From Lysobacter sp. BMK333-48F3 (lineage in GTDB: Bacteria; Pseudomonadota; Gammaproteobacteria; Xanthomonadales; Xanthomonadaceae): a stretch of DNA of 64,000 nucleotides. The stretch spans positions 4,883,394 to 4,947,393 of the forward strand of contig NZ_JAIHOO010000001.1 of the NCBI RefSeq assembly GCF_019733395.1. The letters run 5' to 3'. The translations under genes and the position numbers were made by a program. The notes below the pieces were generated by a model, which was given only the letters and a program-made list of their open reading frames with translations, was not told the origin of the DNA and did no database searches. This document shows, piece after piece, positions 1-8,881 of the stretch. How positions within the stretch are numbered: position 1 is the stretch's first letter; each line of letters begins with the position of its first letter.

Positions 1-319
1 GTCTGGACGCGCCCCGGCGGTCCGCCCCGTCCGACGCGCGGTCGCGCCCTGCCCTCGCGTTGCGCTGCGGCAAAGCACGTTGCGGGAAAGCGTAAACGCC
101 GCGCCATCGCCGCGCGACGACGCACGCCGATATGCAAAGACGCGCACAGATCCCGCGCGGCGATTTCCCCCAGGCCGCTTGCGCTCGCGGCGCTTGCGCG
201 AAGCCCCGACCACCGCACAAAAACCGCCTCCGGCGCGGCTTAGGGTCGCCACGTCCGCCGCTCGCGCGGACCGGCGGCTGCCTCGCCGACCTCCCCTCAG
301 ACTTCCAAGGAAACGCACG
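1..319. other. Upstream region of the secreted protease, no gene seen
   Basis: An open frame runs in from position 80, but it is Arg/Pro-rich low-complexity translation of GC-rich DNA and the convincing signal-peptide start is at 320. The AAGGA just before 320 is the ribosome binding site of the protease. I see no clear promoter or other gene here. Confidence 0.5.
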
Positions 320-1693
320 ATGATCCGCAACAACGCGCTTTGCCTCGCGCTGCTCGCCGGCCTGTCCGGCGCGTCGGCCCACGCCGCCGGGCCCGCGACG
401 GTCGAAATGGATTCGGCGCCGGTCGTCGAAGCTCCCTCGGCCGGCGCCATGGGCGCGGCCGAATTCGCCGTTTCGGCCAAGACCGGCGCGGTGCGTCCGA
501 TCAGCCTGGTCCGCCCGACCGACCTGGAACGCTCGGCGCTGAAGCAGCGCCGCGTGCAGCAGGACAAGCACGGCCAGCCGCTGGAAATCGGCTTCGCCCG
601 CGACATCGCCCGCAGCGACATCGACCTGCGCACCCTGGCCTGGCAGCCGCTGGCCGACGGCGGCCAGGCGGCGCGCCTGGAACTGCGTTCGGAAACCGCG
701 GTGGCGCTGCGCGCCGGCCTGTCCCTGCGCGGCGCCGGAGCGGCCTCGGCGGTGCTGCATTTCGCCGGCAACGACGGCCGGGTGTTCGCCGCGCGCGGCG
801 CCGAGTTCGCCGGCAACGCGGTCGGCTGGTCGCCGCTGGTCGCCGGCGACACCTTGAGCGTGGAAATCGTGCTGCCCAAGGGCGTCCGCCGCGACGGCCT
901 GCGCCTGAAGGTGCCGCAGCTCTCGCACCTGGACGTCAGCCCGGTCGCCAGCGAACGCGAGTTCCAGGCCCTGGTCGGCGAAAGCGACTATTGCGAGAAG
1001 GACATCGTCTGCCGCACCAGTCCGCCGTCGGGCTTCGTTTCCACCGCCAAGTCGGTCGCGCGCATGACCTTCACCAGCGGCGGCGGCACCTACCTGTGCA
1101 CCGGCACCCTGCTCAACAACAACCACTCGCCGAAGAAGCGCCTGTTCTGGACCGCCGCGCACTGCATCAGCACCCAGACCGTGGCCAATTCGCTGCAGAC
1201 CTACTGGTTCTACGACGTCACCACCTGCGGCGGCAGCACGGTCAACCCGGCCTACACCACGCTCAGCGGCGGCGCCTACCTGCGCCACGCCAACCGCACC
1301 CGCGACACCGCCCTGCTGGAGCTGAAGAGCGCGCCGCCGGCCGGCGCCGTGTACGCCGGCTGGTCGAGCTCGGCGATCGGCTCCACCGGCACCGCGATCG
1401 AAGGCATCCATCACCCGGCCGGCGACGTCAAGAAATACTCGCTGGGCTCGGTGACCGGCCTGTCGACCTCGATCGACGGCAAGTCGCCGCTGTATCGCGT
1501 GGTCTGGAACACAGGCGTCACCGAAGGCGGCTCCTCGGGCTCGGGCCTGTTCACCGTCACCAGCAGCGGCGGCTACCAGCTGCGCGGCGGCCTCTACGGC
1601 GGCTATTCCTATTGCAGCGCGCCGCGCGACCCGGACTACTACTCGCGCTTCTCGGACATCTATTCGAGCGTGTCGAGCTACTTCAACCCGTGA
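320..1693 (+). CDS. Secreted trypsin-fold serine protease, lysyl endopeptidase-like
   Basis: A 457-residue secreted endopeptidase of family S1. The start at 320 is chosen because it follows AAGGA by 8 bases and opens a classical signal peptide (MIRNNALCLALLAG, cleavage near AHA-AG). Residues about 25-210 look like a propeptide and the rest is the catalytic domain. The triad is visible: His281 in WTAAHC, Asp329 in RDTALLEL and Ser406 in GGSSGSG. That arrangement, the several cysteines and the C-terminal YSRFSDIY motif resemble lysyl endopeptidase (Lys-C/Achromobacter protease I), an exported digestive enzyme cleaving after lysine. Specificity for Lys is inferred from family resemblance only. 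It is monocistronic and convergent with the next gene. Confidence 0.85.
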   Translation: MIRNNALCLALLAGLSGASAHAAGPATVEMDSAPVVEAPSAGAMGAAEFAVSAKTGAVRPISLVRPTDLERSALKQRRVQQDKHGQPLEIGFARDIARSDIDLRTLAWQPLADGGQAARLELRSETAVALRAGLSLRGAGAASAVLHFAGNDGRVFAARGAEFAGNAVGWSPLVAGDTLSVEIVLPKGVRRDGLRLKVPQLSHLDVSPVASEREFQALVGESDYCEKDIVCRTSPPSGFVSTAKSVARMTFTSGGGTYLCTGTLLNNNHSPKKRLFWTAAHCISTQTVANSLQTYWFYDVTTCGGSTVNPAYTTLSGGAYLRHANRTRDTALLELKSAPPAGAVYAGWSSSAIGSTGTAIEGIHHPAGDVKKYSLGSVTGLSTSIDGKSPLYRVVWNTGVTEGGSSGSGLFTVTSSGGYQLRGGLYGGYSYCSAPRDPDYYSRFSDIYSSVSSYFNP

Positions 1694-1966
1694 TCGGTCC
1701 CGCGTCGTCCGCCGCCGCGCGCGGCGGGCGACGCATCGCAGCCGCCCCGTGTAGGAGCGGCGTGAACCGCGACATCCGCAGCGACGTACGCAAGCGGCGC
1801 TGGCCGAAGCCGCGGGGCAACTGGAGACCGTTCGGAAGACGCCCGACGACTCGCGACTTCAGATGCGACCGTGGAATTGCACCGCTTCGGTTGTCGCGGC
1901 TTATGACCGGAGGAAATCCCCGTGGGACGCCGCTCCTACAGGCGGCGTCCCTGCCTCCGTCCAGGA
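1694..1966. repeat. Intergenic REP-like hairpin repeats
   Basis: Between two convergent genes. Two inverted-orientation copies of a short repeat are visible: GTAGGAGCGGCGTGAACCGC at 1751 and a copy in the other orientation at about 1893-1941 (GTCGCGGCTTATGACCGGAG, then GCCGCTCCTACAGG). The same family recurs at 13.5, 14.4 and 42.0-42.6 kb. No coding potential beyond shadow frames. Confidence 0.6.
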
Positions 1967-2001
1967 AAACAGAACGGCCGCTGCGCAGGCAGCGGCCGTT
2001 C
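1967..2001 (-). terminator. Rho-independent terminator of the MBL-fold lipoprotein gene
   Basis: A perfect 13-bp stem (GAACGGCCGCTGC at 1972-1984 with its complement at 1989-2001) and a 4-base loop. On the minus strand it is followed by TGTTTTC. It lies 29 bases after the stop of the minus-strand gene ending at 2030. Confidence 0.75.
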
Positions 2002-2029
2002 GATGCATCGACGCGTCGCGAACGACGGC

Positions 2030-2971
2030 TCAGGGCCAGGGCATCTCGCCCTTGGCGACCTTGGCGCTGATCTCCAGCGACAGCTCGCCGCCGAGCTGCG
2101 GATAGCGTTGCTTCAAGGCCGCGATCAGGGCCTTGGCGTCCTTGGCCTTGGCCGCCTCCTCGTCGAAGGCGCGGATGTAGTCGGCGCTGAAACGCACCGC
2201 ATCCAGGGTCTGCGCCGAGCCGGGGGCGAAGTGGCCGGGGATCACCGTCTGCGGCTGCAGCGACTCGATCTTGGCCAGGGTCGCCAGCCAATCCTGGTGC
2301 GATTTCGGCGTCTGCGTGTCGGCCATGAACAGATGCTCGCCGGCGACCACCGGCACGCCGCCGGCGACGGTGCGGATCGACGGGATCCAGACGAAGCTGC
2401 GGTCCGGGCTGGGGCCGTCCAGGCCGACGATCTGCAGGCTCTGCCCTTCCAGCTCGATCCGGTCGCTCTGCAGTACCTGCGGCACCACGATGCGCTTGGG
2501 CGCGTCGGCGCCGAGCTTGGGCCCCCAATAGGCCAGCTTGCCGGCCTGGGTGCTGCGGATGTGCTCGACCGTAGGCGCGGTGGCGAGGATTTCGGCTTCG
2601 GGGAAGGCCTCGTGCAGGGTGTCCAGGCCGAAGTAGTAGTCCGGGTCGCCGTGGCTGATGTAGATCGCGCTCAGGCGCTTGCCCGAGGCCTGGATCCGCT
2701 CGACCAGTCGGCGCGCATCGGCGGCGGAGAACTGGGCGTCGATCAGCACCGCGTCCTTGGCGCCGACGACCAGCACCGAGGCGACCTGGAACAGGCCTTT
2801 CTCGCCGGGGTTGTAGACCTCGGTCTTGAGCGGCGCGGCCACGGCGACCGGCGCGGGCGCGGCGGCGGTCGACGCCGGCGCTGCGGCGGGCGCGGCTTCG
2901 CGTTGGCAGGCGATCAGGCCCAGGCTCAGGCCGGCGGCGGCGAGGGCAAGAAACAGACGGGTTCGGGACAT
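2030..2971 (-). CDS. Metallo-beta-lactamase-fold hydrolase, predicted lipoprotein
   Basis: A 313-residue protein with a lipoprotein signal (LSLGLIAC, Cys22) and an Ala/Pro-rich linker to residue about 48, so probably membrane-anchored in the periplasm. The MBL fold is recognised from the opening strands (VGAKDAVLIDAQ), the metal-loop position at residues 107-112 and a late VIPGHFAPG segment. The usual HxHxDH loop is replaced by HGDPDY: the second His is Asp109 and the last His is Tyr112. Substrate is unknown; relatives act on quorum lactones, thioesters or beta-lactams, but none can be assigned. Transcribed alone, divergent from the CGNR gene, with its own terminator. Confidence 0.75.
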   Translation of the reverse strand: MSRTRLFLALAAAGLSLGLIACQREAAPAAAPASTAAAPAPVAVAAPLKTEVYNPGEKGLFQVASVLVVGAKDAVLIDAQFSAADARRLVERIQASGKRLSAIYISHGDPDYYFGLDTLHEAFPEAEILATAPTVEHIRSTQAGKLAYWGPKLGADAPKRIVVPQVLQSDRIELEGQSLQIVGLDGPSPDRSFVWIPSIRTVAGGVPVVAGEHLFMADTQTPKSHQDWLATLAKIESLQPQTVIPGHFAPGSAQTLDAVRFSADYIRAFDEEAAKAKDAKALIAALKQRYPQLGGELSLEISAKVAKGEMPWP

Positions 2972-3136
2972 GGCAGGGCCTCATGACGGTCGGACGGGCG
3001 AAGCGGCGCGGCTGAGCCGGTATACCGATGCCGGCACGCAGGACGCGTGAGGCGGGCCGGCCGGCCCGGTCGGCTGCGGCATGTCCGGCAGAATAGTTGA
3101 CCGAAACGACGCTAAAAACGGCGCATCAGTCGACTA

Positions 3137-3252
3137 TCTGTTGCACATAACAGACATATCCCGTTCCGATCGCGCCTGCGGCGGCTCGAGGCCGCACCGG
3201 GCTGGAAACCTTTAAAATTGCCATTGCAGGTTACAAGCGCGCGATCTACCCT
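3137..3252 (+). promoter_or_regulatory. Candidate promoter and dyad for the CGNR regulator
   Basis: In the divergent intergenic region 2972-3275. A dyad TCTGTT-gcacat-AACAGA lies at 3137-3154, and a sigma70-like pair TTGCAG (3224-3229), 17-base spacer, TACCCT (3247-3252) would start transcription about 15-20 bases before the gene at 3276. The dyad could be an autoregulatory operator. Read by eye only. Confidence 0.35.
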
Positions 3253-3275
3253 GCCCGCATCCACGAGGGAAGCCT

Positions 3276-3899
3276 ATGCGCCTGGAACCCCACGACTTCC
3301 GCCCGGCCGATCTGGTCGGCGGCGATCCGGCCCTGGATCTGGTCAACACCGTCACCGCGCGCGACAGCGAACCGCGCGACTGGCTCGACGGCTACCCCGC
3401 CCTGCTCGACTGGGCCGCGCGCAGCGGCGCCTTCGCCGAGTCCGACCTGGGCCGGTTGGACGCGCTGCGGCGCGAATCGCCCGCCCAGGCCGCGGCGGCG
3501 CTGAGCCGCTGCAAGCAACTGCGCGAGGCCTTGTGCGAAGCCCTGTATGCGCTGGCCGGCGGACGCGCGCCGGCGCCGAGCGCGCTGGACGCCATCGACC
3601 GCGCCCGCCTCGATGCGTCGCGCGCCGCGCAGTTGGTGTCCGACCGCGGCCGGCTGCGCACGCAGTGGTCGCCGCAACGTTCCGGGCTGGATTTGATCGC
3701 GCACGTGATCACCGCCTATGCGATCGACCTGCTCAAGGACCCGCGCATCGACCGACTGCGGGTCTGCGACGGCCGCGACTGCGGCTGGGTGTTCGTCGAC
3801 ACCTCCAAGAACGGCCGCCGCCGCTGGTGCGACATGGCCACTTGCGGCAACGTCGCCAAGGCGCGGCGTTTCCAGCAGCGCCATCGCGAAGCGGACTAG
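3276..3899 (+). CDS. ABATE/CGNR zinc-finger transcriptional regulator
   Basis: A 207-residue protein with the ABATE domain over residues about 10-155 (GGDPALDLVNT near the start is typical) and a C-terminal CGNR treble-clef zinc finger. Cys164, Cys169, Cys185 and Cys190 are the four zinc ligands, the last in TCGN followed by basic residues (AKARRF) that would contact DNA. Family members are thought to be stress- or ligand-responsive DNA-binding regulators; the ligand is unknown. The TolB-like gene begins 11 bases downstream, so the two are probably cotranscribed. Confidence 0.85.
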   Translation: MRLEPHDFRPADLVGGDPALDLVNTVTARDSEPRDWLDGYPALLDWAARSGAFAESDLGRLDALRRESPAQAAAALSRCKQLREALCEALYALAGGRAPAPSALDAIDRARLDASRAAQLVSDRGRLRTQWSPQRSGLDLIAHVITAYAIDLLKDPRIDRLRVCDGRDCGWVFVDTSKNGRRRWCDMATCGNVAKARRFQQRHREAD

Positions 3900-3910
3900 G
3901 ATCGCCCGTC

Positions 3911-4843
3911 ATGACCGCTCCGCGCGTCCGACTGCACGGCGACCTGCGGGCCGTGTACGTGCTCGCCCTGTGCCTGCCGCTCGCCGCCGCAGCGGCGGGC
4001 GCGCCGCCCGCGCCGGTCCGCTGGACTCCATCGGTCCTGGCCAGCGACGGCTACGAGTCTTCGCCGAGCTTCAGCCCGGACGGCGACGAAATCGTGTTCA
4101 TGCGTAGCGACCGCAATTTCGCCGCCTGGCGCCTCTTGCAATCGCGCTGCGAGCGCGGCCGCTGGTCGCCGCCGCGCCCACCGGCGTTCGCCAGCGCCGA
4201 AGCCGGCGTCGACGCCGATCCGGCCTTCAGCCCCGACGGCCGCCGGCTGTATTTCGTCTCCTCGCGCCACGACCCGCGCCGCGAAGACCTGGACATCTAC
4301 GTGGTCGAGCGTCGCGGCCGCGACGGTTGGTCGGCGCCGCGGCGCCTGCCGGCGCCGGTCAACTCGCCGGCGTCGGAGCTGTTGCCGCGGCCGACCGGCG
4401 ACGGTCGCCTGTATTTCGGCTCCAGCCGCGACGGCGGCCATGGCCAGGGCGATCTGTACCTCGCCCGGAGCGATGCCGACGGACGCTGGACGGTGGCCAA
4501 CCTCGGCCCGCCGCTGAGCAGCGCCGGCAACGAATACGAAGCCGACGTCTCCGGCGACGGCCGCCGGTTGGTCGCGGTGATCGATCGCGGCGACCGCTCG
4601 CACCTGTATCGGTTCGAACGCGAGCGCGGCGTGTGGCGCGAGCGCGGCCGCCTGCCCGCGCGCGAGGACGTGTTCCAGGTCGGCCCGCTGCTGTCGCCGG
4701 CCGGCGACCGGCTGCTGTTCGCCCAGGCCGACGGCGAACGCTCGGGCGAACTGTTCCTGCTCGACCTGGTCGAGGCGCCGGACCGCCGCTGGCCGCCGGC
4801 CTGCGGCGCGCCGTCGGCGCGGCCGCGCGAGGGCCGGGACTAA
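3911..4843 (+). CDS. Secreted TolB-like WD40/PD40 beta-propeller protein
   Basis: A 310-residue exported protein. The start at 3911 is chosen because it opens a signal peptide (hydrophobic stretch LALCLPLAAAA, cleavage before GAPP). The body carries repeated PD40 blades: FSPDGDEIVF, FSPDGRRLYF and further SxDGxxL variants, as in TolB and related periplasmic propellers. Such proteins usually bind other proteins or ligands, and no catalytic residues are apparent. It follows the CGNR regulator by 11 bases. Its last four bases overlap the end of the convergent antiporter gene. Confidence 0.75.
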   Translation: MTAPRVRLHGDLRAVYVLALCLPLAAAAAGAPPAPVRWTPSVLASDGYESSPSFSPDGDEIVFMRSDRNFAAWRLLQSRCERGRWSPPRPPAFASAEAGVDADPAFSPDGRRLYFVSSRHDPRREDLDIYVVERRGRDGWSAPRRLPAPVNSPASELLPRPTGDGRLYFGSSRDGGHGQGDLYLARSDADGRWTVANLGPPLSSAGNEYEADVSGDGRRLVAVIDRGDRSHLYRFERERGVWRERGRLPAREDVFQVGPLLSPAGDRLLFAQADGERSGELFLLDLVEAPDRRWPPACGAPSARPREGRD

Positions 4844-6660
4844 GTCGCGGTACCGGCTGCCGGCGCTTCGGCGCCGGCCGCGCCGGCGCGCGGCTTGGGC
4901 GCGATCAGCGGGGTCTGCTGCATATTGCCGTACAGCAGCGGCACGCCGGCGCGGGTGCCGCCGACCAGTTCCAGTTCGAAGCGTTCGGCGTCGCGACGGC
5001 GGATGTCGGCGACCACCTCGCCGGCTTCGTCGGCCGGCACGCCGAGTTCGACCAGCGCCGCTTCGCCGAAGCGCATCGCCGACTCGAACGTCTCGCGGAT
5101 CTGCAGGTCGACCCCGGCGTTGACCAGTTCCAGCGCGTGTTCGCGGTCGAAGCTGCGCGCCAGCACCTTGGCCTGCGGGAACTGGTGCCGCACCAGCTGC
5201 ACCGTGGTCGTCGCCGCAGCGCGGTCGTCGATGCAGATCGCGATCAGCTGCGCGCTGCCGGCGCCGGAGGCGTGCAGCACGTCCAGGCGGGTGCCGTCGC
5301 CGTAATAGACCTTGAAGCCGAAACTCTGCGCGCTCTGGATCATCTCCACGTCGGTGTCGATGATCGAGACCTCGACCCCGCGCGACAGCAGCGATTGGCA
5401 GACCACCTGGCCGAAGCGGCCGAAGCCGACCAGCAGCACGCTGCCGCTGAGGCCGTTGGGCTCGTCCACTCCTTCCAGCGACAGCGCCGCCTTCGGCGCC
5501 AGCCGGCGCAGCAGCAGGATCGCGATCGGGGTCAGCGCCATCGACAGGACCACGATCGCGGTCAGGTTGGCGCCGGTCTCGGCGTCGAGGAGGCGCGCGC
5601 CGACCGCGGCCGAGAACAGCACGAAGGCGAACTCGCCGCCCTGCGCCATCAGCACCGCGCGGTCCAGCGCTTCGGTGTGGCAGGACTTCAGCAGCCGCGC
5701 GACCGCGTAGATGCACGCCGCCTTGGTCAGCATCAGCACCAACACCCCGCCGACGATCGACGGCCAGTTCGCCGCCACCACGAGCAGGTCCAGCGACATG
5801 CCGACGCTGAGGAAGAACAGGCCGAGCAGGATGCCGCGGAAAGGTTCGACGTCGGCTTCGAGCTGGTGGCGGAAAGTCGATTCCGACAGCAGCACCCCGG
5901 CCAGGAACGCGCCCATCGCCATCGACAGCCCGCCGATCTGCATCAACAGCGCGGCGCCCAGCACCACCAGCAACGCGGCCGCGGTCATGACTTCGCGCGC
6001 CTTGGCCGCGGCCAGCAACCGGAACAGCGGGTTCAGCAGCCAGATGCCGGCGGCGAGCAAGGTCGCCAGCGCGGCCAGGGCGATGCCGATGTCGGCCCAG
6101 CGCGAACGCGCCGCGCCGTCGGCGACCGCATCGGCCGGCGCCATCAGCGCGACCAGGGCCAGCAGCGGCACGATCAGCAGGTCCTCGAACAACAGGATCG
6201 AGACGATGCGCTGGCCGCGCGGCAAGGCCAGGTCGCCGCGCTCGCCGAGGATCTGCATCACGATCGCGGTCGAGGTCAGGACGAAACCCATCGCACCGAT
6301 GAAGGCCACCACCGGCGGAAAACCGAACAGCAGCCCCACCCCGGTCATCGCCGCCGAGCAGACCAGGATCTGCACGCTGCCCAGGCCGAAGATCTCGCGC
6401 CGCAGGCTCCACAGGTGCGAGGGCCGCATCTCCAGGCCGATCAGGAACAGGAACATCACCACGCCGAGTTCGGCCACGTGCAGGATCGCCTGCGATTCGG
6501 CGAACAGGCCCAGGCCGAACGGCCCGATCGCCAGGCCCGCGGCCAGGTAGCCGAGCACCGAACCCAGGCCGATGCGCTTGAAGACCGGCACCGCGACCAC
6601 CCCGGCGGCGAGCAGCACCACCACCTTCACCAGTTCGCTGCCCTGCGCTTCGGCCGCCAT
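4840..6660 (-). CDS. Monovalent cation:proton antiporter, CPA2/Kef type, with RCK domain
   Basis: A 606-residue inner-membrane transporter. The N-terminal two thirds is a run of about a dozen hydrophobic segments with the CPA2 signature regions (VLGYLAAGLAIGPFG, IGLEMRP, SVGMSLDL). A Rossmann RCK/TrkA-N domain follows from about residue 405, with the nucleotide-binding loop VGFGRFGQV. This is the architecture of KefB/KefC glutathione-gated K+ efflux systems and relatives exchanging K+ or Na+ for H+. I cannot tell the gating ligand. No KefF/KefG-like subunit lies next to it. Transcribed alone, ending four bases inside the convergent propeller gene. Confidence 0.88.
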   Translation of the reverse strand: MAAEAQGSELVKVVVLLAAGVVAVPVFKRIGLGSVLGYLAAGLAIGPFGLGLFAESQAILHVAELGVVMFLFLIGLEMRPSHLWSLRREIFGLGSVQILVCSAAMTGVGLLFGFPPVVAFIGAMGFVLTSTAIVMQILGERGDLALPRGQRIVSILLFEDLLIVPLLALVALMAPADAVADGAARSRWADIGIALAALATLLAAGIWLLNPLFRLLAAAKAREVMTAAALLVVLGAALLMQIGGLSMAMGAFLAGVLLSESTFRHQLEADVEPFRGILLGLFFLSVGMSLDLLVVAANWPSIVGGVLVLMLTKAACIYAVARLLKSCHTEALDRAVLMAQGGEFAFVLFSAAVGARLLDAETGANLTAIVVLSMALTPIAILLLRRLAPKAALSLEGVDEPNGLSGSVLLVGFGRFGQVVCQSLLSRGVEVSIIDTDVEMIQSAQSFGFKVYYGDGTRLDVLHASGAGSAQLIAICIDDRAAATTTVQLVRHQFPQAKVLARSFDREHALELVNAGVDLQIRETFESAMRFGEAALVELGVPADEAGEVVADIRRRDAERFELELVGGTRAGVPLLYGNMQQTPLIAPKPRAGAAGAEAPAAGTAT

Positions 6661-6823
6661 GGTCCCACCTCGCTTGCGTCTGGATCGTATCGGTCGCAGC
6701 CGCGCCGCAGCGCGCTCCGTCGCGACAGCCTAGCAGGCGCGCCGATGCGGTCTGAAGCCGGGCGTCCGCCGTCGCCGCGTTGCTATGATCGCCGCCTGCC
6801 GACCGTCATCGAAGGACTCGATC

Positions 6824-7990
6824 ATGCTCCGCCGCGCGCGCGCCCTGGCTCCGGCCGTCGTACCGTTCGCCGCCGGCGCGCTCGCCGCGGCGGCATTGAC
6901 GGCCGCATCGCCGGCACGCGCCGCGGGACCGGCCAACATCGCCGCCTCCGATCGCAGCGCCTGGCCGCAGCCGCTGAACGCCCCGGCCGCCTTCGACCGC
7001 GCCTCGCGCGCCGAGATCCTCGCTTTCGCCCACCAACTCGCGCTCAGCGAAACCCTGGACGACGAGGCGCTGCGCGCGCGCCTGGGCCTGAAGCAGATCG
7101 ACCGGCCGGCCCTGGAACGCATCCGCGGCCGCTTCTGGCAACGCCTGGCCGCCGGCTACCGCAGTGCGCTGGGCAGCTGCGTCCGCCAGGACGTCTTCTG
7201 CGCCCCTGCCGGCGACGCCGCCGCGCTGCGCGCCCTGGCCCTGCGCTTCCAGGCCGCGCCGGAGCCGGCCTACGCGGCCTGGTACGCCGATGCGGCGCGC
7301 TTCCATCGCACCTACCTGGACGAGCAGCTGCGCCTGGCGGCGCTGTTCCCCCGGGTCAGCAGCGAGATCGACACCTATTCCGCGGTCGAGTCCGATGGCA
7401 GCGAGCTCGGCGACCGCCGTTTCCTGCTCAGTTTCGACGACGGCCCGACCGCGCCGGGCGGCAACACCGACCGGCTGTTGCGCAGCCTGCGCGAGCTGCG
7501 CCTGCAGGGCACCTTCTTCGTCCTCGGCGAATCGCTGCAGCGCCGCGGCGACGACGCCGCCCGGCTCTACGCCGGCATGTGCGTGGCCTCGCACGGCTGG
7601 CAGCACCAGTCGCATGCGCGCTGGCCGCAATGGCAGGACTCGGTGGCTCGCAGCAGCGCGCTGGTGGCCCAGCGCGTCGGCAGCGGTTACGTGCCGCTGT
7701 TCCGTCCGCCCTACGGCCAACGCCTGGCCGACAGCGGCGCCTTCTTCCGCGCCCAGGGCCTGCGCGTGGCCTTGTGGAACATCGACAGCCAGGACTGGAA
7801 CGCCAAGGTCTCGGCCGATGCGGTCGGCCAGCGTTTGCTCAGCCTGATGCTGCTGTGGCGGCGCGGCACGATCCTGTTCCACGACGTGCACGACAAGGCC
7901 CGCCAGGCGCTGCCGTGGCTGCTGCGGCAGACCCGCGGCGCCGGGGTGGAGTGGGTGGACTGCAAGCGCTATCCCGCGTCTGCTGGCTGA
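6824..7990 (+). CDS. Secreted polysaccharide deacetylase family protein (NodB homology)
   Basis: A 388-residue exported protein. The start at 6824 has a good Shine-Dalgarno (GAAGGA) and opens a signal peptide ending near ARA-AGP; an in-frame ATG at 6785 lacks these. Residues about 35-190 are an unassigned N-terminal region. The NodB domain follows with its motifs in order: FDDGP (catalytic Asp and metal Asp), a metal-His region SHGWQHQSH, RPPYG, a WNIDSQDW segment and ILFHDVH. These enzymes remove acetyl groups from N-acetylglucosamine polymers such as peptidoglycan or chitin. The substrate here is not determined. Confidence 0.85.
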   Translation: MLRRARALAPAVVPFAAGALAAAALTAASPARAAGPANIAASDRSAWPQPLNAPAAFDRASRAEILAFAHQLALSETLDDEALRARLGLKQIDRPALERIRGRFWQRLAAGYRSALGSCVRQDVFCAPAGDAAALRALALRFQAAPEPAYAAWYADAARFHRTYLDEQLRLAALFPRVSSEIDTYSAVESDGSELGDRRFLLSFDDGPTAPGGNTDRLLRSLRELRLQGTFFVLGESLQRRGDDAARLYAGMCVASHGWQHQSHARWPQWQDSVARSSALVAQRVGSGYVPLFRPPYGQRLADSGAFFRAQGLRVALWNIDSQDWNAKVSADAVGQRLLSLMLLWRRGTILFHDVHDKARQALPWLLRQTRGAGVEWVDCKRYPASAG

Positions 7991-8095
7991 GCGCTCCGGT
8001 TCGCGCGAACCCCGGCGCGCGCCGCGAGATACGGCGTTCGCGGCGAGCGGAAAAACGCGACGAAACCCGGCCTGGCGCGACGGTTTCGCTGGACG

Positions 8096-8124
8096 CCGCA
8101 CGAGTTTTTAGAACTGTCGTGCGG
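8096..8124. other. Inverted repeat in the intergenic region
   Basis: CCGCACGA and TCGTGCGG separated by 13 bases (GTTTTTAGAACTG), unusually AT-rich for this DNA. It could be an operator or the promoter region of the small secreted protein that starts 157 bases downstream. Confidence 0.3.
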
Positions 8125-8280
8125 CCGTCGGAACGTCGCAATCGCTGCGTCGCCCCTGACCCAGAATGAGCTTCGGCCCGCCGCCCGAGGCGGGCCGGCT
8201 CGGACCGCGACGGACGCGTCCGCGACGATCGCTCGTTGCCCGCCCCGCGCGCATTCAAACCATCACGCAAGGAACTGCGT

Positions 8281-8751
8281 ATGACCCATCATCGCTCGCT
8301 CGCGGCTTGCGCCGCCACCGCCCTGCTCATGCTCGCCGCGCCGCTGGCCTCGGCCGCCACGCCGCCGCCGGATACCGAACTGCACGTCAACATCTGCGGC
8401 GCCTACACCGCCGACATGTGGCTGGACTTCGGCAACAGCGGCAGCACCGCCACCGTGGTCGCCAAGGCCAGCGTGCGCCAGGGCTTCAGCCCGCCGGCGC
8501 CTGCACCGGCCTGGTACATCGTCACCGCCCAGGTCTCCGGCCGCAGCCACGACGGCGTCCCGGTGACCACCGACTCGCAGTCGCTGGACGGCACCTACAG
8601 CTTCCCGGGCACGCCGGCGCGCAAGGGGCTGAGCGTGTTCCGCAGCTCGACCTGCGAACTGACCGGCAAGGCGATCGTCGAAGTCGCCTGTCCGAACGGC
8701 GGCTCCGACATCAAGACCCTGACCGTCAGCTGGCCGCGCTGCGGCACTTGA
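8281..8751 (+). CDS. Small secreted protein of unknown function
   Basis: A 156-residue protein beginning with a clear signal peptide (MTHHRSLAACAATALLMLAA, cleavage near ASA-ATP). AAGGA lies just upstream of the chosen start. The mature part is beta-rich by composition and has four cysteines (NICGAY, SSTCEL, VACPNG, PRCGT) that could form two disulfides. I do not recognise a family. It stands alone between the deacetylase and asnB, and codon use matches its neighbours. Confidence 0.7.
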   Translation: MTHHRSLAACAATALLMLAAPLASAATPPPDTELHVNICGAYTADMWLDFGNSGSTATVVAKASVRQGFSPPAPAPAWYIVTAQVSGRSHDGVPVTTDSQSLDGTYSFPGTPARKGLSVFRSSTCELTGKAIVEVACPNGGSDIKTLTVSWPRCGT

Positions 8752-8759
8752 TCGTCGCG

Positions 8760-8781
8760 CTGTCCGCGCGGTCGCGGACAG
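8760..8781 (+). terminator. Hairpin after the small secreted protein
   Basis: CTGTCCGCG and CGCGGACAG around a CGGT loop, 9 bases after the stop codon. There is no U-run, so it is terminator-like or simply an RNA-stabilising hairpin. Confidence 0.4.
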
Positions 8782-8824
8782 CCACCCCGCATCGGGCGCC
8801 ATGACGGCGTCCGATGCGTTCCAC

Positions 8825-8881
8825 GCTCAGACCAGCGCAGTTCGGATCAGCGCGGCTCAGATCAGCACGGCTCAGACCAAC
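8825..8881. repeat. Short degenerate tandem repeat, about 15-bp unit
   Basis: Three diverged copies of a unit like GCGCGGCTCAGATCA straddling the stop codon of asnB (GCGCAGTTCGGATCA, GCGCGGCTCAGATCA, GCACGGCTCAGACCA). Probably replication slippage. Confidence 0.5.

Noticed and set aside
4327..8169. A 1280-codon open frame on the plus strand
   Set aside because: It runs antisense to the antiporter gene and across the propeller and deacetylase genes in another frame. Composition is His/Gln/Arg-rich and no motif fits.
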